A stretch of DNA of 64,000 nucleotides, from contig QXCR01000034.1 in assembly GCA_004380135.1 (NCBI GenBank), positions 1-64,000 of the forward strand, written 5' to 3'. The position numbers were made by a program, and so were the translations under genes. Positions 1 through 10,866 of the stretch are shown here, piece after piece. The notes below the pieces were generated by a model that was not told the origin of the DNA, searched no databases, and saw nothing but the letters and a program-made list of their open reading frames with translations. Within the stretch, counting starts at the first letter, position 1; each line of letters begins with the position of its first letter. This stretch comes from Stemphylium vesicarium (Eukaryota; Ascomycota; Dothideomycetes; Pleosporales; Pleosporaceae).

Positions 1-541
1 CCCCCCCCTCCGCTATTAGGAACGCTTGACTGTTCTTTCCATCTGCAGCATGTGCTAGTTTGGGACCCACCCACGTGCACTGATTGTACATCTGTGCCAA
101 CGGGTCTTATATGGCAGACTACAGGTCCGTGAGTGTAGCGGCGCTATCTGATGAGACCTCTCTGGACGATGCCTGCTTCTACAAGTTTGGAAGAATGCTC
201 CATGTACAATGACTTAACCTACGCATGTTGTCATGGAGAAATACCCAGGTAATAACTCTCCGTACGATTGACGCATTTGTCTCAGCAAGGGCTGCCCCAA
301 ATGATACTGATCGCCTGCGCCTCATTATTCCATCTGCAACGGTCTTTGGGCTGCGAGACAGCTGCAGGCACTGCCCAATCAACAGCACTACCATCACTGG
401 TTTCTAGTTTATGTCTTGCTCGCATACAAAGGTACTGTTATCCAGATAAGTAAGCCGGTGCTTATTTTTCCCCTGTTGCCACAACGAATTGTCTTTCCAA
501 TGGCGCAAACATATTCGTAGTCGAAACACTGGCTTTGCCAT

Positions 542-2216
542 CCCCAGCTTCCTTTCGTATCCTCTGCAATTTCTCAGATCGGCTTTGACGCTGTCTGCCG
601 GTGTTACGCTCAGATCGGTCTATTCGCAATTTTCTCGGGCGCTCGTGGCGCACCTACTCCAACGCCAGGTTACACGTTGCTTGACGGCCCTGCAAGCTCC
701 TACCTAGAATTCGAAGCCACACCGTCGAACGAGACCTCGGTCGTCACGGATGCCAACTACTTCCTCGATAGCAACATTCAATTTGGGGCGTAGAGAAGCC
801 GCGCAGAGAAAATTCGCTCCAAACATGATGTCGCATACTGCACTAGCAACTTGTCGGTAGCTTTAGATGCTGTCGGAGCAGCTTACCAAGCTAGCTCCAA
901 TGCCTCTACCACGCTACTCACCCTGCTACCTACCGCTGGTGCTCTCATCGGTGCACCAGCCAAAGAACTCTGGGAACTATCAAGACTAGTGCCAATTGCG
1001 GGGGCTTTGTCCATGGCGCTGTCTCTAGGAGGAAACATCGTCCCTCACCAGGTCGGTGACTACGCAAGCCTGGAAGACTTTTCGTACAACGGCATGAGAA
1101 CCAACAATTCCGTCAATCTCTTGTTGAAACGCAGGGCCAGCGGAAAATCGTGGTACGAGGCAGACATACCAGAGTTGAGGGCGGAAGAGGTGACCGAACA
1201 CTTCGCAGCCCAGGTACATGCTAGAGCCATTGACACACGAAAATTGGCAAAGAAGATGAAAGTCGTTGTTGGAATTGGTACCCTGTGCATACTGATACTG
1301 ATGATATGCTTCACATACTGGCTATTGGCACAAGGCAGTATCATAGTGTGATGGTGCACGGTCCGTTTATCACCAAATCTACCGTTGTATCCTGCTGATA
1401 CACATTTAGGCCAACGCCTGGACCTTTACGTGGTACGGCGTCACAGTCTTCACGCCAGTATTCGAGAACTACGCAAGTGCGCCCTTTGTCAGATCGTGAG
1501 AGTTGCGTGTTTCTCGAGCACCACCTCAACGACGCGTCTCGCCTGATGCGCCTTGGGTGTGTACACCTGAGCATGATGCCGGATGCTCTAATTCAGACAA
1601 CCAATCGTTGTCCAATTCATCGAACCTGAACAGAAACGACTCCACGACATCCTCGTTGTTATCATAGGAAAAGTCCAAAGCATCAATCTTCCATAGTCTG
1701 AAGCAGCGCTTCACCACTAGAGGGCACGTCATACTTCCCTCTGGAACCACCTCCACTCAAACCAAAGATGCTTTCTACGTCATCATCAGTCAAGAGGGGA
1801 CAACCCATACAACCACCTTCCTGCGGTTCTTCGCGAAAACGCTTTCCGTCGCCGCATTCACAATGTCCACCGCACTTTTCACCAGCTCTACGATCGTCAC
1901 CATTCAACCCGCCGTCACCCTAAGGACCATAATTCTTGTATCTGGCTTATTCGGACGTGTGACGGCCATGTGGATCTCTGCGGTGATCATGCGGGACAGA
2001 TCGGTTTTGCATAGGGTTGTCAGGAGCGAAGAGGAAGCCGGGGTGTTTGTAGCGGCAGTACTGAGGAAGAATATTTTGGTTTGTGAAATCGAAAGTCTGG
2101 CTATCGTAGATGGGAGAGTTGTGGGGATGGCTAGCAAGTGGAGTTGGAGGTGGTTAGTCGGTGTGCTCGCGAAGCCGTTCGATCTCAGAAGGGTAGCTAC
2201 GAAAGCAGCGGTATGA
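542..2216 (+). pseudogene. Degenerate fungal multi-pass membrane protein gene
   Basis: A long frame stays open across this stretch except for isolated stop codons: TAG at 791-793, TGA at 1349-1351, TGA at 1497-1499 and TAG at 1665-1667. A putative intron at 1361-1409 (GTCCGT to TTTAG) joins the two halves in phase. The intact pieces contain hydrophobic helices, for example at 1258-1345 and 1840-1990, and the motif LRVSRAP just after the third stop. That arrangement recalls a family of uncharacterised ascomycete membrane proteins in which a Trp-rich membrane segment precedes LRVSRAP. The TGA at 1349 lies before a TGG codon and the TGA at 1497 lies where a Trp is expected from memory of that family. 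The 5' end is not resolved: upstream of 542 the frame meets another stop at 518. Family assignment is from memory; the gene looks dead. TAG 791 could instead lie inside an unrecognised intron. Confidence 0.55.
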
Positions 2217-2483
2217 ATTTACGTCCAAAAGCTTCGGGAATCTCCTACAATTGGATTCAAGACCTCTGAATCACGGCTTGCCTTTGATGCTGGGAAGATA
2301 GAGATGTGCGATACAGGTTTGTTGGATTGTTATCATTGTTCATTAGAGTATTTTATCTTAGATCCTTTGCAATGGAGGATCACGCTTTGAAGTTCCTCCT
2401 ACCTACGGGCCATCTCGCGGAGTGCGGTGGGTTCGACCCACTACATCCTTATCGCAGCACATCGTCCACTCTATGTGGACCAT

Positions 2484-4376
2484 CTAAGCCTTGTACCTGG
2501 CCGGAGTAGCAGCCTTCAGCAGCTTAGGGAAGTTGGGCGTACCCAATCCACTAACCGGGTCCCATCCCGTAGTAGCATTCCAGCTCGCGTACGGGATGAC
2601 AGGGCTACCGTTAGGCTTGCCGTTGAACCTGGCATGACCATCGCACCCGGTGCTTCCACCAAGGACAACGTCGTTCAAGGCGTCAGGGTTGGAGTAAAGG
2701 AGAGGGTTCAAGAAGCCCAGGGAAGGCTTGTTGGCCCTGAGTCTAGCGTCGTTGAGAAGAGCAACAACACCTCCCCAGGCCGGAGCTGAAGCGGACGTTC
2801 CCTGGTAACCCTTAAGCGACCCTTGATCATAGACACGAAAGCCGAACCTGAACCATAAGTCAGTATAGAAGTCTCACATACACTTAGTACACTCAAAACT
2901 TACCCTTGGGCCGATACATCGGGGAATGCGCGGCCGTGACGGTTGAAGTACGGCTTGTTCTTCTCGCCAAGGTGGTGGAAGTACGCCTTCACAGCGTCAT
3001 CCTGGTACGAAGGGCGCTTCCAGTAGTCGGAGAAACCACCGGAAGAGAAGTATGTAGCTGTCTCGTTGAGGTAGCGGGTAGAGCCGACGGAGGTGACGAA
3101 GGGGCAGGCCGCAGGGTACTGAGGCTGGAACTTGGTGGTATTCTTGCCGTCGTTAGACAGGCAAGCGGAACCGGTTCCGGAATCACCAGAGGAGAAGATG
3201 ACAGAGACACCGCGGGAGCCGAGTTGAGCGAACAGGTTGCACACGCTGAGGGCGTAGGACTTGGGCACGCTTTGCTCGTTCTCGCCGTAAGAGGTAGAAA
3301 TAACCTGGGGCAGGTCCTTCTGTGAGAGCTTCAATACGCTCTGGAGGAACTCGAGGTAAGGCTCATTTGCAGAGTCGGCCTCGTCGGGCTGGTCCAGGTC
3401 AGCGACCCAGGGACCGCGGCCGCCAGTGCTGAACTCGGTTATGGGCAGGGGCTGGGCGAGACCGAGCATGTACTGCAAGTCCAGGTTGGCCTCACCACTG
3501 TCATCGGAAGAGTTCTGGGCGTTGAGACCGCCGTTGAACTGGATGACTGAGAAGTTTTGGCCGACAGCCTCGGGAAGAATGTTCTTCTCGAAAAGTGCGA
3601 GGTCGCTGTAACGCGCATACTCCTCCAAGTAGGAAGCGAAGGCGGCCTTGCTACCACTGTTAGGGTCGGGAATGTAGTCGATCTTGTACAGCTGCTTCAG
3701 ACACTCGGGGGTGATGCCGAGATCGCAGTTGACAGTGACATTGGCAGAGGAGTCGAGTGTAATGCCAAGGATCTCGTGCTCAGTCTGGTGAGCCGCACGG
3801 ATAGCAGCGAAGCGCGTGGTGGGCTGGACCATGTTGATGTGCTGAGCGACCTCATCCGGAACGGAGTACTCGAGAGTGCGAAGCACCTTGCGGGGCTTGG
3901 CCTCATTGCTTAAAAACCAGGAGAACTGGGTGCCGAGGAGCTCGTTGGCGACACCAACGGTGGTCTTGAAGGTGACCCAATCGGCATCCGTCTCGAAGCT
4001 CTCAATGCCGGCCGCCTTGAGCCAAGAAGAGACCGAAGAGACGGTCTGCTCACTAGGCATAAGCATGCGCTTCATCTCCTCATGAGACTCGAAGTGCTGT
4101 CCATATGTCCTGTGGCTGGGCGTGGACATGTCCAAGACCTTTTGCTCGAAAGCCTCGGCATCACCCTGCTGAAGAGCGATCTGGAGCCTGAGAGTATGCG
4201 CATCTGAGGCCGGGCCTTGAAGTTCCCATCCTGCCTATTATCAATATTGAAGACTTTAGAAGCAGGTTGCTATGAAAAAACTAACCTTCTGGGACGCTGA
4301 AAAGCTTCTCGAAGGGCTCTGCGAGGGCCTGCACAGCCAAGAGCGAGCCAACGATGAACGAGAGAACGGGAGCCAT
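2484..4376 (-). CDS. Secreted sedolisin (S53) serine-carboxyl protease
   Basis: Three exons, 4376-4286, 4230-2904 and 2847-2484, give 593 residues. The first exon encodes a signal peptide (MAPVLSFIVGSLLAVQALA). An S53 pro-kumamolisin activation domain occupies roughly residues 20-190, followed by the catalytic domain. Signature residues are visible: Glu and Asp in GEANLDLQ, the oxyanion-hole Asp in SSGDSGTG, and the nucleophile Ser in GTSASAP, which is encoded only by the third exon. A Ca-binding tail with DVVLGGSTGCDG follows. The family cleaves proteins at acidic pH outside the cell, often as tripeptidyl-peptidase. All residues needed for activity seem present, so this is an intact enzyme. 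Endo- versus tripeptidyl-peptidase activity cannot be decided from the sequence. Both introns have canonical GT-AG ends and preserve phase. Confidence 0.93.
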
Positions 4377-5820
4377 TTCAACCACAACCCAGTATTATCT
4401 TGAGCGAAGAGAGTCCGAAGCGAAAGCGGATGAAGGGAAAAAGGCTTTGTAAGGGCCTTGGGATCTTAAATACAACCGTGCAAATGTCGCGCACCCAACG
4501 CGCCCATACCGACCTCCCTTATGCGGTTTAGATTGCTCGAGCGGCCAGGCATAGTACGGTGGACTAAAAGTGTACAAGCAAGAGACTAAGAACGACAAGC
4601 CTCGGAGCCGGGGTCTTGACGAGGCTTGTGTGCCGGATAACCTCCTTCTTGTTTTGGTGTTGGTTTTGCGATAACACTACCCACAGCTCCACTCGCCACA
4701 GCGTGATAGGCGGTCGCGTGCCGATTGCGAGGCCGCCCTGAATAGCCGGGTCACAAACCCTGCATCTTCATGCAAGGCACATACGAGCACCTTCCGATGT
4801 CAACGTAGTATCGCTTTGTAGAAGTCGCTAGTCTGTGAGGCATTTTGAGCCGGGTTCGCGTTCCAAACGTTGACCTTGAATCTTTGCTGAACAACCTGAA
4901 CTTTCGCAGCCTTCGCAACGCGTCGAAGGACTCGGCATTCCTTCGATATGTACACTCCTTTCCTTAGTTGCGCCGAATACATGGGTAAATGACTCTAGAA
5001 GAACTGTTGTTCTGCCTGAAACTAGCTCTTTAGGCCCATCGTCGGTCATTGTGCCGTGCCAGTCGCACTATCCTTTAGCCGGAAATTGCGGCTGGTTTGC
5101 CTTAAGCCGTACTATACCTACATCAACGAACCAACGGCATTTTTCGACATATATCAAGAGAGGTTTATGAAGAGACAGCGGTGGTGAGATCATGTATTCT
5201 GCAGGGCTGCACTTGGACTACTTGCCCATCACCAAGATCTTCATTGTATCCAGCAGAACGCCGATAGACACAACAAGATGGTGCGCTCAGTGCTTGCTTG
5301 CCTTTTGATCCAGACACAGCAGAATCGACGCGATAGACAGTCGTCAGTTCCGGTACAATTTCCGAGCAATGTTGCAGCCCTTTGAGTGCGTCATGAGATT
5401 TATTACACGAGCAGCATGCGCATCTATTCACGAGATGGACGATTCGCAAGAGCAGAGGAAGGACTTGCGGAACCGTCGGAATGGTCGGAAGAATTGCTTA
5501 TTAAGCACAATAGCCGATCGCCCGCATTAGTGGCGAGCCGACCCCCGTCACCACCAGCTGACTTCTCTGGAAATACACCAAATTTGCCCAAACGTTGAAA
5601 CGATCACATTTCATGACGGGAGCTAATTGTGACAGCTGTACGAAACGGGGATGACAAAAGTATAGCTACGTCGTGGCTAAAAGAAAAGGGCGCCGAAGGC
5701 TTGCTCTATAACTCAGAACCATGGTGGAAACACGGCTAGCTCTTTGCGATCCTCACTTCCATCGCCTATTTCTGACTTGTAAATTGCTCATTTGAGCTCT
5801 TCTCTCTTCTTCTCCCTATG
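4377..5820. other. Intergenic, no gene seen
   Basis: About 1.4 kb between the sedolisin start and the 3' end of the kinase remnant. Short open frames on both strands have no recognisable family, splice signals or compositional support. The part nearest 4377 must hold the sedolisin promoter; I see no convincing TATA box. Confidence 0.5.
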
Positions 5821-6441
5821 CTACAAACGCAGCTTCTCTTCCTCGTCTTCCTCCCATGGTACGGTCTTTGCGTCATCTCCATTTTCTAGTGAACGACTTT
5901 TGGATGCGCCCTTACTATCGCTCAGTAGCTCCAGCGTCGCCATCTCAGCTTTCAAATCATTGGGACAGAAAAGCTGGCACGATGTCCTCATATTGTTGAA
6001 CACAACTTGTCGCTGCTGCGAACCAGGATATAGATCGTATTGCCGATGTTGAATGTTAACGAGTAGAGCAGGTTTCTTGTATCCCAGTCTTCCACTGGCT
6101 CCGAGGCGGGAAAGTGCCGCATGTAATTCCGGATATACGCTTTGCCGCTCAGACAATGTCTTGGCGCTCTCCAATTTCCAGTGTCATATTCATTGTGTCC
6201 ATAGAAAGAGCAGACGTCGAAGACAAAGGCTTTCTCAGTCTTGGCATCCATAGCCGTGTTGCCATCCCAGCAGTCACCATGGATCAGGCATGGTTTGAGA
6301 ACTCGACCATCTGCTTGGAGCGGCAATAAAAGCCGGGGACCACTTTATCCAGTACCAATCCGCAGATGACATCAAGTTCTGGGCATTGAAGGATTGGTTT
6401 GGCCAGCTCCATCACATGGCCCAGGTGTCTGCCATACATCC
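5821..6441 (-). pseudogene. 3' fragment of a ketosamine-3-kinase-like gene, frameshifted
   Basis: Reading leftward, the frame covering RMYGRHLGHVMELAKP passes into LKPCLIHGDCWDGNT and DVCSFYGHNEYDTGNWRAP. The HGDxWxGN catalytic-loop signature and the FDxxxFYGHxExD metal-binding region are those of the fructosamine/ketosamine-3-kinase family, which phosphorylates glycated amines for deglycation. Two single-base deletions break it. One lies in a C run near 6334-6337, where the family reads through in another frame. The other is near 6030, between NTIY and PGSQQRQ, after which the C-terminal part runs in a third frame to 5821. The N-terminal half is missing: homology stops at about 6441, where a NACHT gene remnant on the other strand begins. 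Clearly non-functional. Confidence 0.75.
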
Positions 6442-8242
6442 GGCTAGTGTTAGGACAGCACTGTCAACAGCCGTGGTGAAACACATCCAAGATCAGCTCG
6501 ATAGCTGCCAATTCTATTTCTTCACAACTGGCCACCAGATACAACGAACAGCAGCGTATTGCCTTCGGTCCATTGCTTCTCAGCTAGCTCAACAGAGCCT
6601 CGAGTCTCGCCATGCGCTCTACTCGTTCTACGCTGAAAATGGGATTCGCTTCACGTCGGAAAACCAGAACTTTGAAACTATCTGGGAGAGGATATTTCGA
6701 AACATCATCTTTAAGATGCATTTCCAGATGCGATTACATTGGGTTCTGGACGAGATAGATGAGGCAGACTCAACGGCCTTGATAACGAGAAGAATGCTTC
6801 ATATAAAGTCGGTTACCAAGATAAAGGTATTCTCGAGCAGCCGCCCAATGAAGATTCCCTCCGCACCAGTCAACAAGGAATATTCAGTGGTCTTCCATTT
6901 TCTATCACAACAAGATACAGAGCGTGAAATCCGACGCTATTTCGCCTCAGCGATACGGGACGTCGTATCAGCCGATCAGACGATCCAAGAAGATCTCATT
7001 GATAAAATCTTGGCGAAAGCCTCTGGATCTTTCCTCTAGGTACGGCTGGCCTTGGAGTCACTTCAACAAAGCTGGCATACACAAGAGGATATCCGGGAGG
7101 CTCTCACGGAGTTACCAAGCGGGATGCTAGCACTGCACGGGTGGATGAGCGACGTGCTACTTGCGCAACCAGCGAGGACTTTATCGTTGGCTAAGAGGAT
7201 CTTGACCTGAATCAGCTGTAGTTGGAGGCCCATGAAGCTTCAAGAGCTGCAGACTGCACTCAAACCAGAGTTCAACGAGTTCTTCATCTTTGAAGACACA
7301 GTCAACCAGGTTTGCGCGCACTTTGTCACTATAGATGATGGTCGCGTTTCCCTCATCCATGACACCGCCCGCCAATTTCTCACCTTTGAACGCGATTCGA
7401 GTTCTCCCCTCATATCTTCCAGGGAGGCACACGCCCAGGTAGCGACGCGTTGTTTCAGCTACCTATCTCAGGACTCCTGGATACGAGCTTTCCGCACGTT
7501 GTATTTGACACTGAGCCAGGAAGATGATGAGACCCCCGAAAACCGTCTTATATCAGCTGAGCAAGGCGCGCCTATGCTTGGGTATGCCACTTGCTACTGG
7601 GCATATCATGTTTCCAAGCCAACGACATCAAATCAAGAGCTTACCCGAACGCTGAAGATCTTCTTTTCTCATTATCTACTTTGGTGGGTCGAAGCTGTTT
7701 GCTTATCTACGAACTTACTTCATTTGACTAGATCGGCGCGGTATCTCAAGAGCTATGCGAAACGAAAAGAACACTCAAGAGCACTAAAACACTGCTTGCC
7801 CACCCTCGGAAGCCGTGCATCTGTACCTGATGACGACTCAAAGTGGCTTTCCTCCTGGGCGACCGATATCATCCGAATTTTTGGGAAGTTCGGACTTTCT
7901 TTGCTCGCCAACCCCTCAGCAATCTACCGCAATCTTGTACCATTCTGCCCGCGCAAATTTCTCATAGCTCTCACCTATGAGGAGCGCCGGCCTGGCGGTC
8001 TTTCAGTTGCTGGCCTTCCTTCCGAAAACTGGGATGATCGACTAGCTAGTGTAAGCGTCGGGGAAGACAAGATGATTTCCTCGGTTTTGCCAACTGAGTC
8101 ATACTTCTTGAATATCATCCGTAGCGTCGGTATGATCATTGTCTGGCATTCGGAGATTCTTGAGCAAGCTCACCAAATTGGTGTGGGAAAATACGTAGCG
8201 GTAGTAGCTCTGAACCGTGCCGGTATCCGGAACCTGCACTAG
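6442..8242 (+). pseudogene. NACHT/STAND (NLR-like) gene remnant
   Basis: The frame contains NACHT landmarks in order: a decayed P-loop (ASVRTALST where GSGKTALST would be expected), a Walker B-like LHWVLDEIDEAD, a sensor-like KVFSSSRP, and the winged-helix region with RVSLIHDTARQFL. A linker ends in DDRLASVSVGEDK, as is often seen just before WD40 repeats. Two in-frame stops interrupt it: TAG at 7037-7039 in FL*VRLALE and TGA at 7208-7210 in ILT*ISCSW. At both points the family usually has Trp (TGG), so each can be explained by one G-to-A change. The repeat domain is missing after 8242. The N-terminal effector domain is also missing, cut at 6442 where the kinase fragment begins. STAND proteins of this kind act in fungal self/non-self recognition. 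This copy cannot be functional. Confidence 0.8.
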
Positions 8243-8587
8243 CCCTCACCAATTGGATGTCGACTTTTGCAGCCGCATGATTACTCTTCAATACAGACAG
8301 AAGTATACAATTTCGTGAACGTACACTAACAATGCGAACCATGCAAGGTGTAAGCAAGGATATTATGCACGTCTAACCTCGTAGATGCTTCTGCCAATCG
8401 AACAGGCGCCAGGAAAAGTCGTCTATTTGCAGCGGATCAGCGAAAGGCCGGAGAAGGCCGCATCTTGTTCTATGTAGAGCTACATGCCATGTGCTTCCTA
8501 GTGAAAAAGCAGGGGCATGTCTAGCATCTTGTGGCAGATGGGCGGTAAGTCTAATTGTGTCTATGACACAATCTTAGTAAGAAGGCC
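8243..8587. other. Intergenic between STAND remnant and MFS gene end
   Basis: No open frame with family support. It probably holds the 3' untranslated region of the transporter and the lost repeat region of the STAND gene; I could not recognise WD40 fragments in it. Confidence 0.45.
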
Positions 8588-10426
8588 TCAGCCACGCTGT
8601 GAGCTGATAGGCTGTAGCTCATGCGACGAATTGTTCTCATCAGCGGCACGCTCTTCGTTCTTTTTCCAAATCAATCCTCTCATACTGCCCGGAACCTTAA
8701 TACCAAAAACGCTAATGCCGAGCCCAACGCCGCTTAGTAGGATGCAGCTGTAGTAAACGCTTCGGTACCCAATCCCACTCAGCCGGCCCTTGGGAAGCTG
8801 CGCATCGCCATATGATTGTTCAATACCTTCCGCAATTGCGGTCAGCATAGCTAGGCCCAAAACACTTCCGCCGACCTGCAACGCAACATTGAAGACTCCA
8901 GCGGCGGCCCCCTGATCCGATCTGGATGCAGAAGAGACGATAACAAAGTTAGCAGTGATGTACACAGCACCAATTCCAGTGATGTATAGGATCATCCCCG
9001 GAAAAGTGTAGCGCCAGTATGAAGTATCCTCTGTGATGAAGCTGAAGAGGATGATACCGGGGATAGAAAGGGTCCAACCGATGATGAACTATTAAACCAA
9101 AACGTTAGACTCAGGGCACATGATTTGAAGAATATCGCGAGGGGAGTCATTTCCAAGGTTTTGGGACTCACCATAGCTCGCGCACCAAGATAGGGAACCA
9201 GATGGCCCGATAGAGTATTGAACACAAGAGCGCTGATGCCGAGAGGAATGAAAAGAACTGAGGTGTGGATAGCGGTGGCGCCATAGGATTGCAGTTGGAC
9301 AGTAAGGTAGTATGTGCAGGCTTGTCGTACGGCGTAGGTGTTGACGGCGAGCACCAATGTCAGGTTGAACGATTGTGTACGGAACAGGTGGGGAGCCAAG
9401 ATTGCCTGAGAGGCCGAGCGTTCATGCAGCACAAAGCTGATGAGCATGACAACAGATATCGCCAAAGTGACGATTATTTTAGTGTCGCCCCAGCCCTCGG
9501 TGTTGGCAGACGTGAACGCATAAGTAAGAAGAAGGATTCCGGGGATGCCTAAAGAGACGCCCAAAGCATCAAATCGAATCAAACGTTCCTGAACCGATCG
9601 TAAGAGTCCTTTTCGTAGCCGTGCCGCGTTTTCGTTTACGTTTTCCTCATTAGCGGTAGGAGTGGCTGCACGAGGACGACTCGCGCGTGGAAGAACGGCA
9701 TACGCCGCTGGGATGACGAATCCAGAAATGATTAGAGATATCCAGTAGACCCAACGCCATCCTAGAAACTCGGTAAGTACGCCGCCAAGGATGAGCCCGA
9801 CTATGAAGCCCAAGGAACCTGCGGCGCCCCATATCCCTAGAGCTTTGGCCTTCTCCGTCGGTTTTGTGAAGTATAGGGCAATGTGGGCTTGCGCTGGAGG
9901 AATGGTGAAAGCGGCACCTATCCCCTGGAACGCTCTAGCGATGACAAGCCCCGTAAAACTTGGGGACACAGCGCACACAAGACTGAACAAGGCGAAGAAA
10001 ATCATGCCAAAGAGCAAAACGCGGCGATGACTAGATTTTGTTTCAGCTGCGCAAACTAATATCGAAGTTCGCCGAGACTGACCCGAATGTGTCTCCTCCG
10101 CGGCCACCCAGCAGAAGGAAACCCCCGAAAGTGAGCGCGTAAGCGGAAATGACCCATTGAAGATCTCCAACGCTGACGCCAAAGTCTTTCTGAATTGTGG
10201 GAAGCGCTATAGTAATGGCACTTAGGTTTGCGAGGTCGAGAAACATGGCAGAGCATCTAGAGATTGTGTGTTAGCGATAGACTGGAGCAGGTACAACAAC
10301 TGCTCACACAACAGCCAAAATAAAGTAAGGGCTTTTTCCCTCCCAGTAATTTGGGAGAACCTGAAGTTGATGGAGAAGCATCTTGAATGGCTGTGGGCTT
10401 GACAGGAGTGCATCGTGCTTCGTCAT
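8588..10426 (-). CDS. MFS transporter, DHA2-type (14 TM) drug:H+ antiporter
   Basis: Four exons, 10426-10308, 10256-10083, 10030-9172 and 9088-8588, give 550 residues. All three introns are GT-AG with preserved phase. Landmarks are MFLDLANLSAITIALPTIQ in helix 1, QWVISAYALTFGG in helix 2, GGRGGDTFGHRRVLLFG (the MFS G-x-x-x-D-x-x-GRR/HRR loop), GIGAAFTIPPAQA and GWRWVYWISLI. The C-terminal half contains AAAGVFNVALQVGGSVLGLA. This pattern fits fungal multidrug or toxin exporters. The substrate is unknown and no biosynthetic cluster is visible beside it. The first exon, MTKHDALL..., is the only one without family support, but its splice phase joins perfectly to CSAMFLD. Confidence 0.88.
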
Positions 10427-10866
10427 AAGTATCGTGGTGCTGGTGGAAAAGGGCGTTGTTTTTGGTCGAGGAATGCGCCCTTAATCAGAGTGGAGCCGTA
10501 GGTCCACCTTCGGGGATCAGGAGCCGCTGACTAATGTGCAACTAATCTTACTGAGAGCGATTTCCTATGAGAACGCGATTATCTGTGCTTCTAGAAGTGT
10601 TGCTTTTTTTCGAAGCGCGGGACCGAGCTCCATTTGCACATACCGCTCTCGCGACTCATTGCTGATTCGCAAGATCAGAGCAGATGCTTTTCAAACATTC
10701 ACGTCCTCTCGGTCCTTGAAACAGGCCATTTGTACTTCCGTATATACCTTGGAAGAGCTCATGACAATTTTTGTCCCTCGCTTTAAATATCGAGTAAATA
10801 TGTACGTATGTACACGTGCTGGAGCACATGGAATCTGGTTGTTTTCCTCGCGCTGGTTGAATCAAT
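10427..10866. other. Intergenic / MFS promoter
   Basis: Between the MFS start codon and the stop of the hydrolase-ankyrin gene, both on the minus strand. It holds the MFS promoter and the downstream gene's 3' region. Open frames on either strand are short and unrecognisable. Confidence 0.45.

Noticed and set aside
2425..2445. GGGTTCGACCCAC resembling a tRNA T-arm (B box)
   Set aside because: The loop would be five bases instead of seven and no acceptor, D or anticodon stems could be folded around it.
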